From: Leishmania donovani
Lineage: Eukaryota; Euglenozoa; Kinetoplastea; Trypanosomatida; Trypanosomatidae
Direction of reading: 5' to 3'
NCBI RefSeq assembly: GCF_000227135.1
Contig: NC_018263.1
Coordinates: 1,889,367 to 1,953,366, forward strand
Length of the DNA: 64,000 nt
In this document: piece by piece, positions 48,241 to 58,468 of the stretch
Numbering within the stretch: position 1 is the stretch's first letter
Layout: the number at the start of each line of letters is the position of its first letter
The notes under the pieces: model-generated
The model's database searches: none
The model's input: only the letters and a program-made list of their open reading frames with translations
What the model was told of the DNA's origin: nothing
Program-made: the position numbers and the translations under genes

Positions 48241-48854
48241 TGTCAGCGCTGTATCTCACCCTTTGTGGAGCTTTCCGCGTGTGCTTCCATTCTATGTTCC
48301 CTTCAACTGTGGTGAAAGAGGAAGCGAGCGAGTGAGAGTGGGCGAGCAAAAGGCAGAATTGCACCCGTGCGAGCGGTCAACATCAGAGGGATATCACCCA
48401 GTCCGCATGTATGCAGATGCCCGATATGGACATCCGCAGATGACGAGCAAGAACAGGAGAAGCCAAACACACAACGGAAGAGAAACAGGTGTTGCCCAGG
48501 AAAAGATAGAGACGGCCGACGTGCGGGGGCGTGTAGAAACACAAAATGGACGAGTGGCGAATAGGCCCACGGTGGGGAGGTGCTGCTTCGCGGTAGGCAG
48601 GCGAGCGCGCCATCGAGCGGCAATCAAGTTGGTGCCACGTGATCTGTCCATCGACACCGTTGCACGGATCGCTGTTTGTGAGAATTTTTTCCGTTGGCTC
48701 TCTTCCTTAGCGCTGCATGGCTTGATGCAATGACGTCAGCAAACATCAATAAAGGCGGCGAGGTCGATGCAAAGGTGGGAGGGCAAAGTACCAGAAAAGG
48801 CACAGCCGTGTCCAGACGCGCACCACGCTTAGGTGTCAGACGTCGAGATGTCAC
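48241..48854. other. Intergenic spacer
   Basis: No gene is seen in this 0.6 kb; + strand purine-rich patches would be - strand polypyrimidine tracts for the IMPACT gene. Confidence 0.6.
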
Positions 48855-51002
48855 TCACGTGTCCGTCGAACTCTTCCTTTTCGCACTCTCCACCTCGTCC
48901 AGCAGATCGTCCACCTTGCTCTCCAGCTGAAGCACCGAGGAGGATAGGTGGTTCAAGATGGTGGCCGTCTCCGTCTGAAAGGTCGTCTGCGCAGGAATCG
49001 AGAGCGCTACGAGCTGCTTGAGCTCCTCCACGTTGTTGCGGAGATCCTCCTGTTTTGCCCTCATCTCGTATATCGCCTCTCGCAACTCTGTATCAAAGGC
49101 GACGGCGCCTGGCGGGGCACACGCAGAAAAGGAACTCTCGACACGCTTCTGAGGCGATGGGGTAGCGCTCCCGTCGCTTAATTCTCGACTTCCAGAGCTA
49201 CCTCCGGTGGATAGTCCGGCAGACCGCTGCTGCTGTGAAAGCTGCGGCGCCGGCGTGAACAGCTCACTTGGAACCGGCAGATGGTTATATAGATACCAAG
49301 CCCGCTTCATCGCGTACTCGGCACGCGCCGGCTGGTGGCTGCAGCGCGTCATCAAATTTCGCGTTGTGATGCTCGCCCGATACGTCCGCGAGATCGACTG
49401 CACATCCGGGTCGCGCAGGAAGCGGCGGTTCACAACCTCGCCCGCAACATCCGGCGTCAGCACTTCTTCGGCTTTGTCGGAGATGCCGTGAGGGTAGTGG
49501 TAGTAGCCCTCCCCAGAGAAGATGAGCAGCGACCGCGGCTCCATCACCACACTCTGCAGCGGCACTCGTCTCCCGATGTCGCCCTCGCCAAACTTGAACG
49601 TGTCGTTGTAGTGGTCCATCGGGTGGTTCTCGTAAAGCGGCTGCTTTGGGTAGAAGCTCATGAGGCACGACGAGGCTAACGAGAGCACAGTCACCATGGG
49701 CACGTAGATGGGGCCGTCACAGTGGGGTCCGATGCCATCGCCTTGGTGGTACTCATGTATACGCACGCTGTTAGGGAATGTGGTTGGGGTGAAGAGTCCA
49801 TCGTAGACCTGCATGTCGATGAGCTCCTGCACCCATGGCGGCATATTCGCATCGCTCACGAAGCTCTTTTGACAGCTCTCGCACATTGTGCAGCCCCACT
49901 CCTGGCAAGTACGCTTGGTCAGCTTCGACTTGAGCTCCTCCGGGGTCCCCTGAATGAAGGTGAGAATTTGCGCCTCCTCGGCGGCCGAGATGTAGTCAGG
50001 AATATAGTAGATGCCCGGAATGTTGCCCGTAGCATATTGCTCCAGATCGAGGTGAATCAAAGAAGGTTTGCTGGCAGAGCCGGCGAGATGGCGCGCCGCT
50101 GGCGGCTCCCGGGTTGCCTCGGCACGCTGCACGTGCGACTCCACCCGGAGACGCCCTGGGAACACCTGCGCAAACACGCTTTGCAGCTCCGCGTTCGGCG
50201 CAAATGGCCTCGCGGCGGTTGAAGGATCCCACGGGGAGAGTTTTGCCGCATTAAACTGACCGCTCGTCTTTTCACCTGGTCCGCCAAGCGCACCTTCGTT
50301 GCCGAGGCTTTCCGGCGACAGGGCGGCGGCGGCACCCTCGACCGCAGCATCGCTGCAGCTCCGCTGAGAGGGAAGCAGCGCGGGGGCGTCTTTATTACGA
50401 TTGCTCCGGCGCCATACCCCAACCAGAGAGAAGGTGGTGTAGTCGGATGACTTTGCCGTCACCCGCTTCACCATCCCCGTAATGTCGAACGTGAGGCCAT
50501 ACTGGGGCACCACCGTGTTTGTCGGCTGGTAGCTGTAGCTCTCCAGTTGGCAGGTGAAGGCGGTGCCGGTGGCCCCGGCGTCGAGCACTTGCAGCTTGCC
50601 GATGCCGTAGCCGAGCCCGTTGGCTGGGCGATAGTACACAAAGCCATCGTGATCGACAAAGAGTTCACCCTGCAAATCGTCGGTCATCACCAGCCACGGG
50701 CCGTAGATGTCGCGCGCGAACTTTACCGCAACGGCGCTCTCTGTCACAATGTCGTTTGCCAAGTCAGACGGGTCGGCCGCGTCCGTGAACTCGGTGGTGT
50801 TGAAGTTAGGAGTGGAGTGGTGGAATCCCTTCGCCTTCATCTCCGCACCGATCCCGCTTGTGGCACTCGCAAATTGGGCGTAGGACGATGAGGTGTTTGT
50901 GATGATGGACCGGCGTTGCTGTGGCTGTCTCTCAAAACCGTCTGTTGCGCGCAGGCGAGAGATACAATGTCGCCGCCGCTGTACCAATCGAAAGGGGCGC
51001 AT
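48855..51002 (-). CDS. AlkB-family 2-oxoglutarate/Fe(II) dioxygenase, ALKBH6-like, with N- and C-terminal extensions
   Basis: This is a 715-residue protein (human ALKBH6 has about 240), starting at an ATG (MRPFRLVQRRRH). The arginine-rich, acid-free first ~20 residues could be a mitochondrial presequence. Residues about 90-200 form a separate beta-rich region (YGPWLVMTDDLQGELFVDHDGFVYYRP). The dioxygenase core spans about 310-550. It includes NSVRIHEYHQGDGIGPHCDGPIY with the HxD iron ligands (about 424-428), LMSFY, the MEPRSLLIFSGEGYYHYPHGIS segment with the distal His (about 502), and an Arg in RASITTR for 2-oxoglutarate binding. A C-x4-C-x2-C-x2-C cluster (CQEWGCTMCESC, about 365) sits before the core. 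The C-terminal ~60 residues form a Leu/Glu coiled coil (IPAQTTFQTETATILNHL onward). The substrate of ALKBH6-type enzymes is uncertain; nucleic acid or protein demethylation are possibilities. Confidence 0.85.
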   Translation of the reverse strand: MRPFRLVQRRRHCISRLRATDGFERQPQQRRSIITNTSSSYAQFASATSGIGAEMKAKGFHHSTPNFNTTEFTDAADPSDLANDIVTESAVAVKFARDIYGPWLVMTDDLQGELFVDHDGFVYYRPANGLGYGIGKLQVLDAGATGTAFTCQLESYSYQPTNTVVPQYGLTFDITGMVKRVTAKSSDYTTFSLVGVWRRSNRNKDAPALLPSQRSCSDAAVEGAAAALSPESLGNEGALGGPGEKTSGQFNAAKLSPWDPSTAARPFAPNAELQSVFAQVFPGRLRVESHVQRAEATREPPAARHLAGSASKPSLIHLDLEQYATGNIPGIYYIPDYISAAEEAQILTFIQGTPEELKSKLTKRTCQEWGCTMCESCQKSFVSDANMPPWVQELIDMQVYDGLFTPTTFPNSVRIHEYHQGDGIGPHCDGPIYVPMVTVLSLASSCLMSFYPKQPLYENHPMDHYNDTFKFGEGDIGRRVPLQSVVMEPRSLLIFSGEGYYHYPHGISDKAEEVLTPDVAGEVVNRRFLRDPDVQSISRTYRASITTRNLMTRCSHQPARAEYAMKRAWYLYNHLPVPSELFTPAPQLSQQQRSAGLSTGGSSGSRELSDGSATPSPQKRVESSFSACAPPGAVAFDTELREAIYEMRAKQEDLRNNVEELKQLVALSIPAQTTFQTETATILNHLSSSVLQLESKVDDLLDEVESAKRKSSTDT

Positions 51003-52110
51003 TTTCTCTGGTGTGTGTGTGTGTGTGCAAGGGCGTACAACTGCAGTGCGAAACCTCCGCAGCCCTCAACGGCAAAAAAAAAATGAAAAATAAACGCCAA
51101 GTGCGTAGTATCGCGGAGCTACCGAGGCTCCTCTTCCCGTGCCAGTTTGCAGGAGTCGGCGACGAGGCGTGAAAACTACTTCACCCCCGCGCCAGAGACA
51201 CGCAGAACCCTCGATGTGCTGTTCGTCGGTGGAGGAGACAAGCTAGCACACACACACGCACACAAGAAAGCAAAAGATTGTGTGATGCCTTTAACTTTGT
51301 TCGACACTTTAACGCTCGCTACAGCTTCGGTTGCGTGCTCTCGGTTTAGCTTTTACTCGATCCGGCAGGTGTACTGCCCCACAGAGCACCACCGAAAACG
51401 CCGAACACAGAGCACAAGGGAGAGAGAGAAGACATGTGAGAAGTGGCACCAGACGGGGTGTGGTCGTACACAAAAAACGTCATATGGAGGGGTGATAACG
51501 GCTTCAGCATGCCCGTCGGGAAAGCGTTTGAGAGTGCGAGCCAGGAATGTGTGGACAGCAACCAAGGAAGTGCGAAGGCAGCGAGCGGAGGGAACAGGGT
51601 CGCACGTAGTGCCCCCAAAACACTTTCTTGTTTGCTTTGAAAAGTGCCAATTCACGCCTCACTACCAGTGCGTGACAGGAGGTCACCGAGCGAAGGATAG
51701 GTGCCGCCGCAGAGCGTCCGGCGGCGATACTTGTATTTGTAAAACGAGCTCGACGAAGAGTTTGGCACACACACACACACACACACGCAGACAGAAACAC
51801 GTGTAGAGGGCGCAATAAAAAGCGAGCAGGGAAAGCAAGCACATTAAGGAAAAGGTGAGCGAAATATGGATGGCGAGAGGAGAACACTGCGGTCCACAGA
51901 GGCGAGTTCGCCGCGGTGCATCAATGCCACCGGTGATGTGCGCGTCGGTTCGAAGCGAACAGCCGACAACAAGAGAAGAAGAGCAAAGCACTGACTTCCT
52001 TTGAAAACAAAAAGCTCAGCTGACATAGAACAGACGCAACGGACCACTTCGGCGTCCGCCTCCCCGAAAGCCAAAACAAGCACACGCAAAAAAAAAAATC
52101 TTTCGAGCGA
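51003..52110. other. Intergenic spacer
   Basis: No gene is supported. (GT)n at 51010-51027, an A10 run near 51075-51083 and (CA)n at 51766-51786 are present. Confidence 0.65.
51766..51786. repeat. (CA)n microsatellite
   Basis: A run of about ten CA units lies in the spacer between the START and AlkB genes. Confidence 0.85.
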
Positions 52111-55041
52111 TTACTCCGATCTCCTGGCTGCGATAGAGGAACCCCATGTGCACACCGAATCGCGAAAGCGCTGCAGCAGTGCCGCTTGCTCTGCTATGCA
52201 CCCACATGGTAGCCCATCCGCGTCGAGATCGCGTTGGTGCGCTGATGGAAAACCGATGCTCAGGTACTGTGTCACCACAATCCGTTCCAGCTGGTGCAGG
52301 GCAGCCTCCTCAGCCTTGCCATCCGAAGTCGACTGCTCGGTGCACAGCTCTGGAGAGACGGGCGCGGGGCCGCTGTGAGGGCTCCTCAGCGCCGCCCAAG
52401 GGCCATTCGCGCACGATTGGCTGCCACTGCCTTCGAGCGTCGTGGCCACCCACCCGGAGCAGAAGACGCGGCCGTCCTCGAACCGCGTGTCGGCGCTAAC
52501 GCGAAGGTGGCCAGAACTTTCAGTGAAGTCCAGCTCGTCGCATTCGTCGCCCACATCTCCGTCAACCCCAGCGCGGCTCAGCACTAATGTCGGGCACGGA
52601 ACATTCACCCCGTGGAGCTCGCCAAACGCCTCCAGAACCGTCAGCCGCACCCGAGGGAAGGAAGCGCTCGCGGCGCCGTACTCGACGCGCACTATCGTGA
52701 AGTCAGGTGGAGCGGCCAACTCTTCGTACTTGTGGACCCCACTCTCAAGAGCGTAGCGATGGCGAGGCGGGCTGAATAGCATGTAGTCGCGTAGCTGCGC
52801 CAGAGAACACGGAAACAACGTTGAGAGGACCACCATAGGCGGGTCGCCACTACCCGCTTCCGTCCTGAGTGATGAGCAGCCGCCTTCGCCAGTCCATCGG
52901 ATAGCCCGAGCGAGGACGTCGCCATACCACGCCGCTTCAGGGCTCTCGAGCGCGCGACCGCCTTCAGCACAGTGTACCGCGTAAAGAAAGCGTAAGAGCG
53001 GCACCTTGTCGAGCGCCACCATGGCGCTGCTGCTGCGCCGACGATGCCGCTCCTCGCTTAGGCGCCGAAGACGGTTCATGCGGCCCTCCATCCACCTCGA
53101 GACGCCCGACACGAACTCCTCCGTCGGGCACTTCTTCTGAAAGGAGATGTGCCAAGAGCTGTGAGAGATGGGCGAAAGCGGTGCGCAGGCATCGAAGAGC
53201 ATATACTGCGACACGCGGACGCTTTCGGCGCTGCGGGGCACGGCAACGGCCGTGACGCCAAACACGCGCACCTGCATAAGCTGATGGTATCCGTCCGGGC
53301 GTACGCCACGATAGCAGAAAGTCGTGCTGTCTGCACTCACCCACACGTGCGTCGCCGCGGGGACGCCAGGCGTGTGAAAGCCGTGCCGTCCCCCGTCGAT
53401 TTGCGTCAACTCGAAGTCGGTGCAGTGCAGGATCATTTCCCATGGGCATCGAAAGGAGTCATTGGCATCGAACTGATAGTGGCGCAGCTCGCCCGCAGTT
53501 GACGCGGTACCGTGGCCAGGTGTGCTCGGTTCGCGACTCGCTGTCCGGCTAGACGCACCAGACGACGTTGAGGCGGCAGCCACTCGCACGAGCTCCGGGT
53601 CGATCTCCGGAAAAAGTGCCGGATCGCGCAGTACTGCTACGAGCGTGTCGAGGGTGCAGCGGACCACTGCGCTGACGCGCATCGCGATGCACAGCGAGCC
53701 CTTCGAGCGCAGCGGCTCCGGCAAGACGCGCAGTTCCGCGTACTGTATCTCTTCAACCTCGCGCCGCGTGCACCAGCCATTGGAGCGCGCAAGCAGGCTG
53801 AGGATCTCCACCCTCGGATCCACACTTGCTGCCGTGCCGGGTGGCTGTGGTGGCATGGAAGTGAGAGAGGGATCATGCGTGGCAGTGTTTCTACACGTCG
53901 CTGGCGGCGGTGGGAAGCTGCGTTGTTCCTTCGGCATCGGCTGCGGTGAAGGGGAGACGTCCGTTGATTCAGAAGGCATAGAAAGTGCCGCCTTACCTTC
54001 CGCATCGGGTGACGGGTACGCACCGCGGTCGGAAGCGCCCTCCACGGTTGGGACCGCAAGCGATGGAGCTTCATCACAAGGAGCTTTTGTGAAAAGTGGA
54101 GTTGAGACTCCTTCGCCCTTGGCCTCCTCGGATGGTTTCTCCGCACTACCCGGCAATGTAAACGCTGGCTCTTGCGGCTCTGTTGCCGGCAGCGGATCAG
54201 CTGACGGCGCATTGAGGCAAGCCGAGGTAGGCTCAGCTGCCGGCGCCGCAGCTGCGGCGGCAGCCTCGACGAGCTCTGCCATCTTCCTCAGTTTCTTTGT
54301 ATTCTCCTCCACCGCGGCGACCACCAGCCACGTGGGTATCTGGCCAGCCGGGTCAACGCAGCAGTAGTGGGTGACACGCAACTTGCCCTGAATGGAAGGG
54401 TCCGCAAACGCCACGTAGCCGAAGCAGTAGACGACTCCGCGCACAAACAGCTTTCCGCATTGTGGTGTCGGAACTGCCGCCGAGTCCGACACCCGCGCCG
54501 TCACGCTGTTCTGCAGGTACACCGTCTGACCAGGATCGGGAGCCTCTCCCGATTGTTGACATGTGCAAAAGAATTTCCTCACGGCCAGAGAGCTGTTGGA
54601 TGTCTGAGCACTGCCTTCCTTTGCCTCTGAGCACACGCGCTTCAGCTGCTCCAGTGTTGTGAAGATCGTTGCGGACCACACGCAAAAGTCGCGCGGGGTG
54701 ACGAGCCACGGAGATGGCGACACGTACGACGTGTACAGCAGCGTCTTGGACGCGCGCCGCTCCAAGATGCGCATCTCCTTCAGAGCAGGGTCAAATTCGC
54801 GAATCGAAGCTTCATCGCTGAGCACGCGCTGAAACGAGTCGAGGTCCCCGTTCACCACAAACTGCGTGCGGTAGCACTTCCTAGGCAGTCCCAGGGCAGG
54901 GATCGGAGGGAGCTCTGAGACACTGTACCCGTCGTGGGTAGAAAGATGCTTCCACGAAACAGGAGATGAGCCGGCGAGTGCAAGAAGCGGCTTCAGCACC
55001 GGCACTGCTGCCACCACATCCACATCAGAGGAGATGGGCAT
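52111..55041 (-). CDS. Multi-START domain lipid-binding-type protein
   Basis: This is a 976-residue protein with an ATG start (MPISSDVDVV). I read three START-like modules. The first (about 45-250) includes YRTQFVVNGDLDSFQRVL and SPWLVTPRDFCVW, with the typical P-RDF strand. The second (about 430-670) includes SLCIAMRVSAVVRCTLDTLVAVL, FRCPWEMILHCTDFEL and RVFGVTAVAVPRS. The third (about 700-935) includes VVLSTLFPCSLAQLRDYMLF and FCSGWVATTLEGSG. Linkers between modules 1 and 2 (about 260-420) are Pro/Ser/Glu-rich and disordered. There is no signal peptide or membrane helix. START domains bind sterols, phospholipids or ceramide in a hydrophobic tunnel. Trypanosomatids have several START-like proteins, but I cannot name the ligand. 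Assignment of modules 2 and 3 is less certain than module 1. Confidence 0.7.
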   Translation of the reverse strand: MPISSDVDVVAAVPVLKPLLALAGSSPVSWKHLSTHDGYSVSELPPIPALGLPRKCYRTQFVVNGDLDSFQRVLSDEASIREFDPALKEMRILERRASKTLLYTSYVSPSPWLVTPRDFCVWSATIFTTLEQLKRVCSEAKEGSAQTSNSSLAVRKFFCTCQQSGEAPDPGQTVYLQNSVTARVSDSAAVPTPQCGKLFVRGVVYCFGYVAFADPSIQGKLRVTHYCCVDPAGQIPTWLVVAAVEENTKKLRKMAELVEAAAAAAAPAAEPTSACLNAPSADPLPATEPQEPAFTLPGSAEKPSEEAKGEGVSTPLFTKAPCDEAPSLAVPTVEGASDRGAYPSPDAEGKAALSMPSESTDVSPSPQPMPKEQRSFPPPPATCRNTATHDPSLTSMPPQPPGTAASVDPRVEILSLLARSNGWCTRREVEEIQYAELRVLPEPLRSKGSLCIAMRVSAVVRCTLDTLVAVLRDPALFPEIDPELVRVAAASTSSGASSRTASREPSTPGHGTASTAGELRHYQFDANDSFRCPWEMILHCTDFELTQIDGGRHGFHTPGVPAATHVWVSADSTTFCYRGVRPDGYHQLMQVRVFGVTAVAVPRSAESVRVSQYMLFDACAPLSPISHSSWHISFQKKCPTEEFVSGVSRWMEGRMNRLRRLSEERHRRRSSSAMVALDKVPLLRFLYAVHCAEGGRALESPEAAWYGDVLARAIRWTGEGGCSSLRTEAGSGDPPMVVLSTLFPCSLAQLRDYMLFSPPRHRYALESGVHKYEELAAPPDFTIVRVEYGAASASFPRVRLTVLEAFGELHGVNVPCPTLVLSRAGVDGDVGDECDELDFTESSGHLRVSADTRFEDGRVFCSGWVATTLEGSGSQSCANGPWAALRSPHSGPAPVSPELCTEQSTSDGKAEEAALHQLERIVVTQYLSIGFPSAHQRDLDADGLPCGCIAEQAALLQRFRDSVCTWGSSIAARRSE

Positions 55042-58000
55042 TCAAGAGATGCACCGCGCCTCCCGTCCTTGCGTTTCTTTTTCGAGCTCACTGAGCCCAC
55101 GCTCTTTTCAGTGTGCAAGAGAAAACTGTGAGAACGCAGGTGGAAATGTGTGCGTATCTGTGTGGTAGCGATGGTGAGGTGGGGGATGAGTAAGTGGTTG
55201 CCGTACAGCATGAAAAAAAAAACAGCAAAACAAATATACTGCTGCAAATCCGTTCGCGAAGTCGTTCACGCTTACGCGTGCACCCTTGCGGCAATGGGGA
55301 AGGAAACGAAAGCGGCGGTAAGGAAAGCGTCTGCTGCTGCTGTGTGGATCACACGTGAGTAATGCGCCCTGCGTTGGGGGAGTTCATCATTACTCATGTG
55401 TCATAATATCGGTCGCAGACACAAAAGAAAATCGAATAAATCGAAGGGAGACCGAAGTCTACAGGAAAGAGGGAGCAAGAGGCCACACCTGCGCAGAGGT
55501 GATGCAGAAAATGGATGCTGTAGGGGGCATGCTGGCAGTTTTGCCACTCGATGCACCAACGCAGCGCTGCCGCGAAAAAAAAATTTCGAGAAGTGAGCAC
55601 ACGGCGCCGTTTTCCGCGCTACATCGGAATGAATCTCACCTTAGCCGCAACTCTTCGAACAGTACAGAGGCTTGACCATGATCTAGTTTTTGACACACAG
55701 TGCCGCGCACGCATCACCGAGAGCAGAGGCACCACTCAGATGAATCCTAGACCTGTCATCAACTGCGACGTCTGAGGATCGCGTCGGGAGAAAAGACAGA
55801 CATGTGTGAGACCAGCGCCACACCAGAACAGCTAACACACCAGCACAGTTTGTGTGCAAGTCCAACGAGCCATCGCACTGCCTCTCTCTGTGTTGTTTTC
55901 ATGCCTTTCCCGGCCGCACCAAAAGAGCAGCTCTCACGTCGTTCCCAAAAAGCGTCGACAGCGAGCGAAAAGGGTTGCAATCAACGTGGACGGTCCCCGC
56001 ATGCATGGGCCTCCATCACAGCCAGCCGAGTTTCCCGGGTGCGAAGTGTTTCTAGTATGCGACGCAGCCTTTTGCTTCTGCGGATGGGATCGGCACAAAG
56101 TCGCCGGATACATCAGCAGCGGCGATGCACTTGCGAAAAAAAAAAGACAGCAGGCACGTGCGCGCGTACCGCTGCCATGCGCTCTGGCTGTACCTGCCTG
56201 AGGCGAAGCTGAGCGTGCAGTCCCTTGCGAGCTAAAGAGCTTTTCTCGATAGCGAGATCCGTTTGAGCCGCCCCATAGCGCAGCCACGACGGCACAGACT
56301 CGTACGCAGGGAGGTGCGCACTCGAAGTTAGGCGTCTCGATCGACTGCGCTCTTCGGGCGCGATTGCTGGAAACCAGAGGTGAAAACACTGTTTCACCGC
56401 TGCGGTATACCTCTGGAGTTGGGCACAGCGCCTTCACAGAGAGAGGTGCATGCGGCCAATCCCCGCTCTCAGCGGTGCCACGCGGCCGTCAAACGCTCTC
56501 TCCGCACCCTCGTTGGACATCAATGAGCGTGGCACAAGTCCACATCGCTAGTGTAGTTTTTTTTTTTAGGGGGAAAACGGGGGGAGCTGATCCACAGAGC
56601 TGCTGCGACTCGTTTAACGCTGCCGTTGCGCTGCCGGCAAACAGCGCAAAGCACGACCACACTCCTGAGCGCTGAGCAGAGACAAGACAAGGCAGAAGCC
56701 CCCCCTCGTCCCCCAGCATAATTTTCATTGTTGACGAGCCGGCGTGCGCTTGTGAAGATGATGAACAACGGTGACCGCCTCTTCGGTCTTCGTCGTGTGC
56801 GCTGCGCCGTCGAGTACGTACTTCAGCGCGAAAACCTCCGTTCTCTGCCCACGTGGGCATCCTGGCTGCGGCTGCAACGAGCTCACGCAACGGCGTGCGT
56901 CAGGCGCGTTACGCTGAAAAAATGCCCTGCTCAAATCCGAGGAAACGGTGCGCTGCAGTTACCGGAAAAGGCGAGCTTAGCGCTCATCCTGGAGTGTCTG
57001 CAGCGGACGCGCCACGAGAGTCGGCCCTACATAAAAGGACACACTTCCTCGGGCTCATATGAACACCTAGTGAACATATGTCGGGTTTGACCTCGGCTGT
57101 GCACCAACCACATAGCGGAGCACCGCTGTGCCTTCGGCATTACGCCGTGTAGAAGACGCACCATCGCGACACCAAGAGGATCGGATCCCTCGGCACCGTA
57201 CCGCCAGCATTCCAAGCACGTTCCGTACGCTAACCGTCCAGGTGGACATGGCCGCAGGAATGTCGGCGCCCTTTGCAGTGGACGAAAACGCAAGAAGGCA
57301 GTTGTCCTGTGTATTGCTGCCCAAGAACGGGGCGGATAGGTCCCGCATGGGCCAACCACAACATGTGATGAAGCGACTCATGGGCATCACGGTACTGTAG
57401 CGGGATGGATCCATCGTCGGCGCACGTGGACGCGCATAATCGGAAGCGGCATACTCGAGAGTTGAAAATCATTAGAATCGAGCCATGATTGCTGTTAATC
57501 CAGAAGCGAAGCAACCGCAGACTCCAACGGTGACGGCGACGACAATGACAAGGCCATCGTGGCAAAAATGCTGCGGGCAGAGAGGCACTGCATCGTTTGC
57601 CGTCGCCTTCTGACGCATCACGCAGGCGGAAGCCGGTGGGCGGTAGAGGGAAGTATCATTTCATGTCGTATGGCAGAGAATGAGCACGTTGAACAACAAC
57701 GAAAAGGATGCTGTTGTTCCTGTGTGTATGCTCGTGCGCGCACGCCTTCCCTTGGAGCAGAGGCACCGGCCAGCGGGGGGGGGGCGGGGCATAACAAAAA
57801 CAAAGCGGTGAAGAATGTGAATGCCAATGGGTGACGATGCTGATACGCGGGGCGAATGCTGACGTGCAACGAGTAATCGGGCCTATATGGAAGTGTGCAT
57901 GTACTCTGTGCGTGTGTGTGTGTGCTCGTGCACATGTCGTTGTCGGAAGGACGCAATCAGTCGATGCAGCCGAAAGAAAAACCAAAGGCGATCAGTCTAG

Positions 58001-58468
58001 GAAAGATGCAAGTGATAAGTAGCAAAAAAAGACGGAAATGAGGAAAAGTCGCTGTGAATGTCCGTACCCCTTCTCTTGTCAGACCATCGTGCGAGCTGAG
58101 TGGGTGTCAGTACCAGAAATTCAGCTGATGAGACACATCTACCTCCCCCTCCTCCTTATTTTCATGCGGCGGTTCGCTGGGCACTCCTGGCATGGTGTCC
58201 TAGTCCCTGGCACGGAGCACGTGCAACGTACCTGACAGTACGTAGGCCCCGCCTAAAGGTTTCCCAATACTACGGCCTTTTCTTCGTCGTGCACCATAGC
58301 TTGGCTTATGTAAAATGTGAACAACAGCAGCACCCCACACGTCTGCTTCTATGGTAACTCCTGCTTTCCGCCTCAGTGACATGTACCACCATGCACGCAG
58401 GCAGACACACACAAACGTGCACGTGAGAGAGACCCGTGAGCAGCACCAACCAGCGTTGCCAAACCTTT
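55042..58468. other. Long spacer with repeat fragment and possible decayed coding sequence
   Basis: No intact gene is found. The stretch 56.7-57.4 kb has frames on both strands that look less random than elsewhere (see findings). A repeat module shared with the 44 kb element is at 57632-57704. A G10 run lies at 57775-57784. The left end holds the 5' region of the START gene. Confidence 0.55.
57632..57704 (+). repeat. Fragment of the SIDER-like element (3' module)
   Basis: GCCGGTGGGCGGTAGA and, after a variable stretch, TGGCAGAGAATGAGCACGTT followed by A-rich sequence match the 3' end of the element at 43975-44050. The upstream part of the element is not recognisable here, so this is either a truncated copy or a strongly diverged one. 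Confidence 0.55.
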
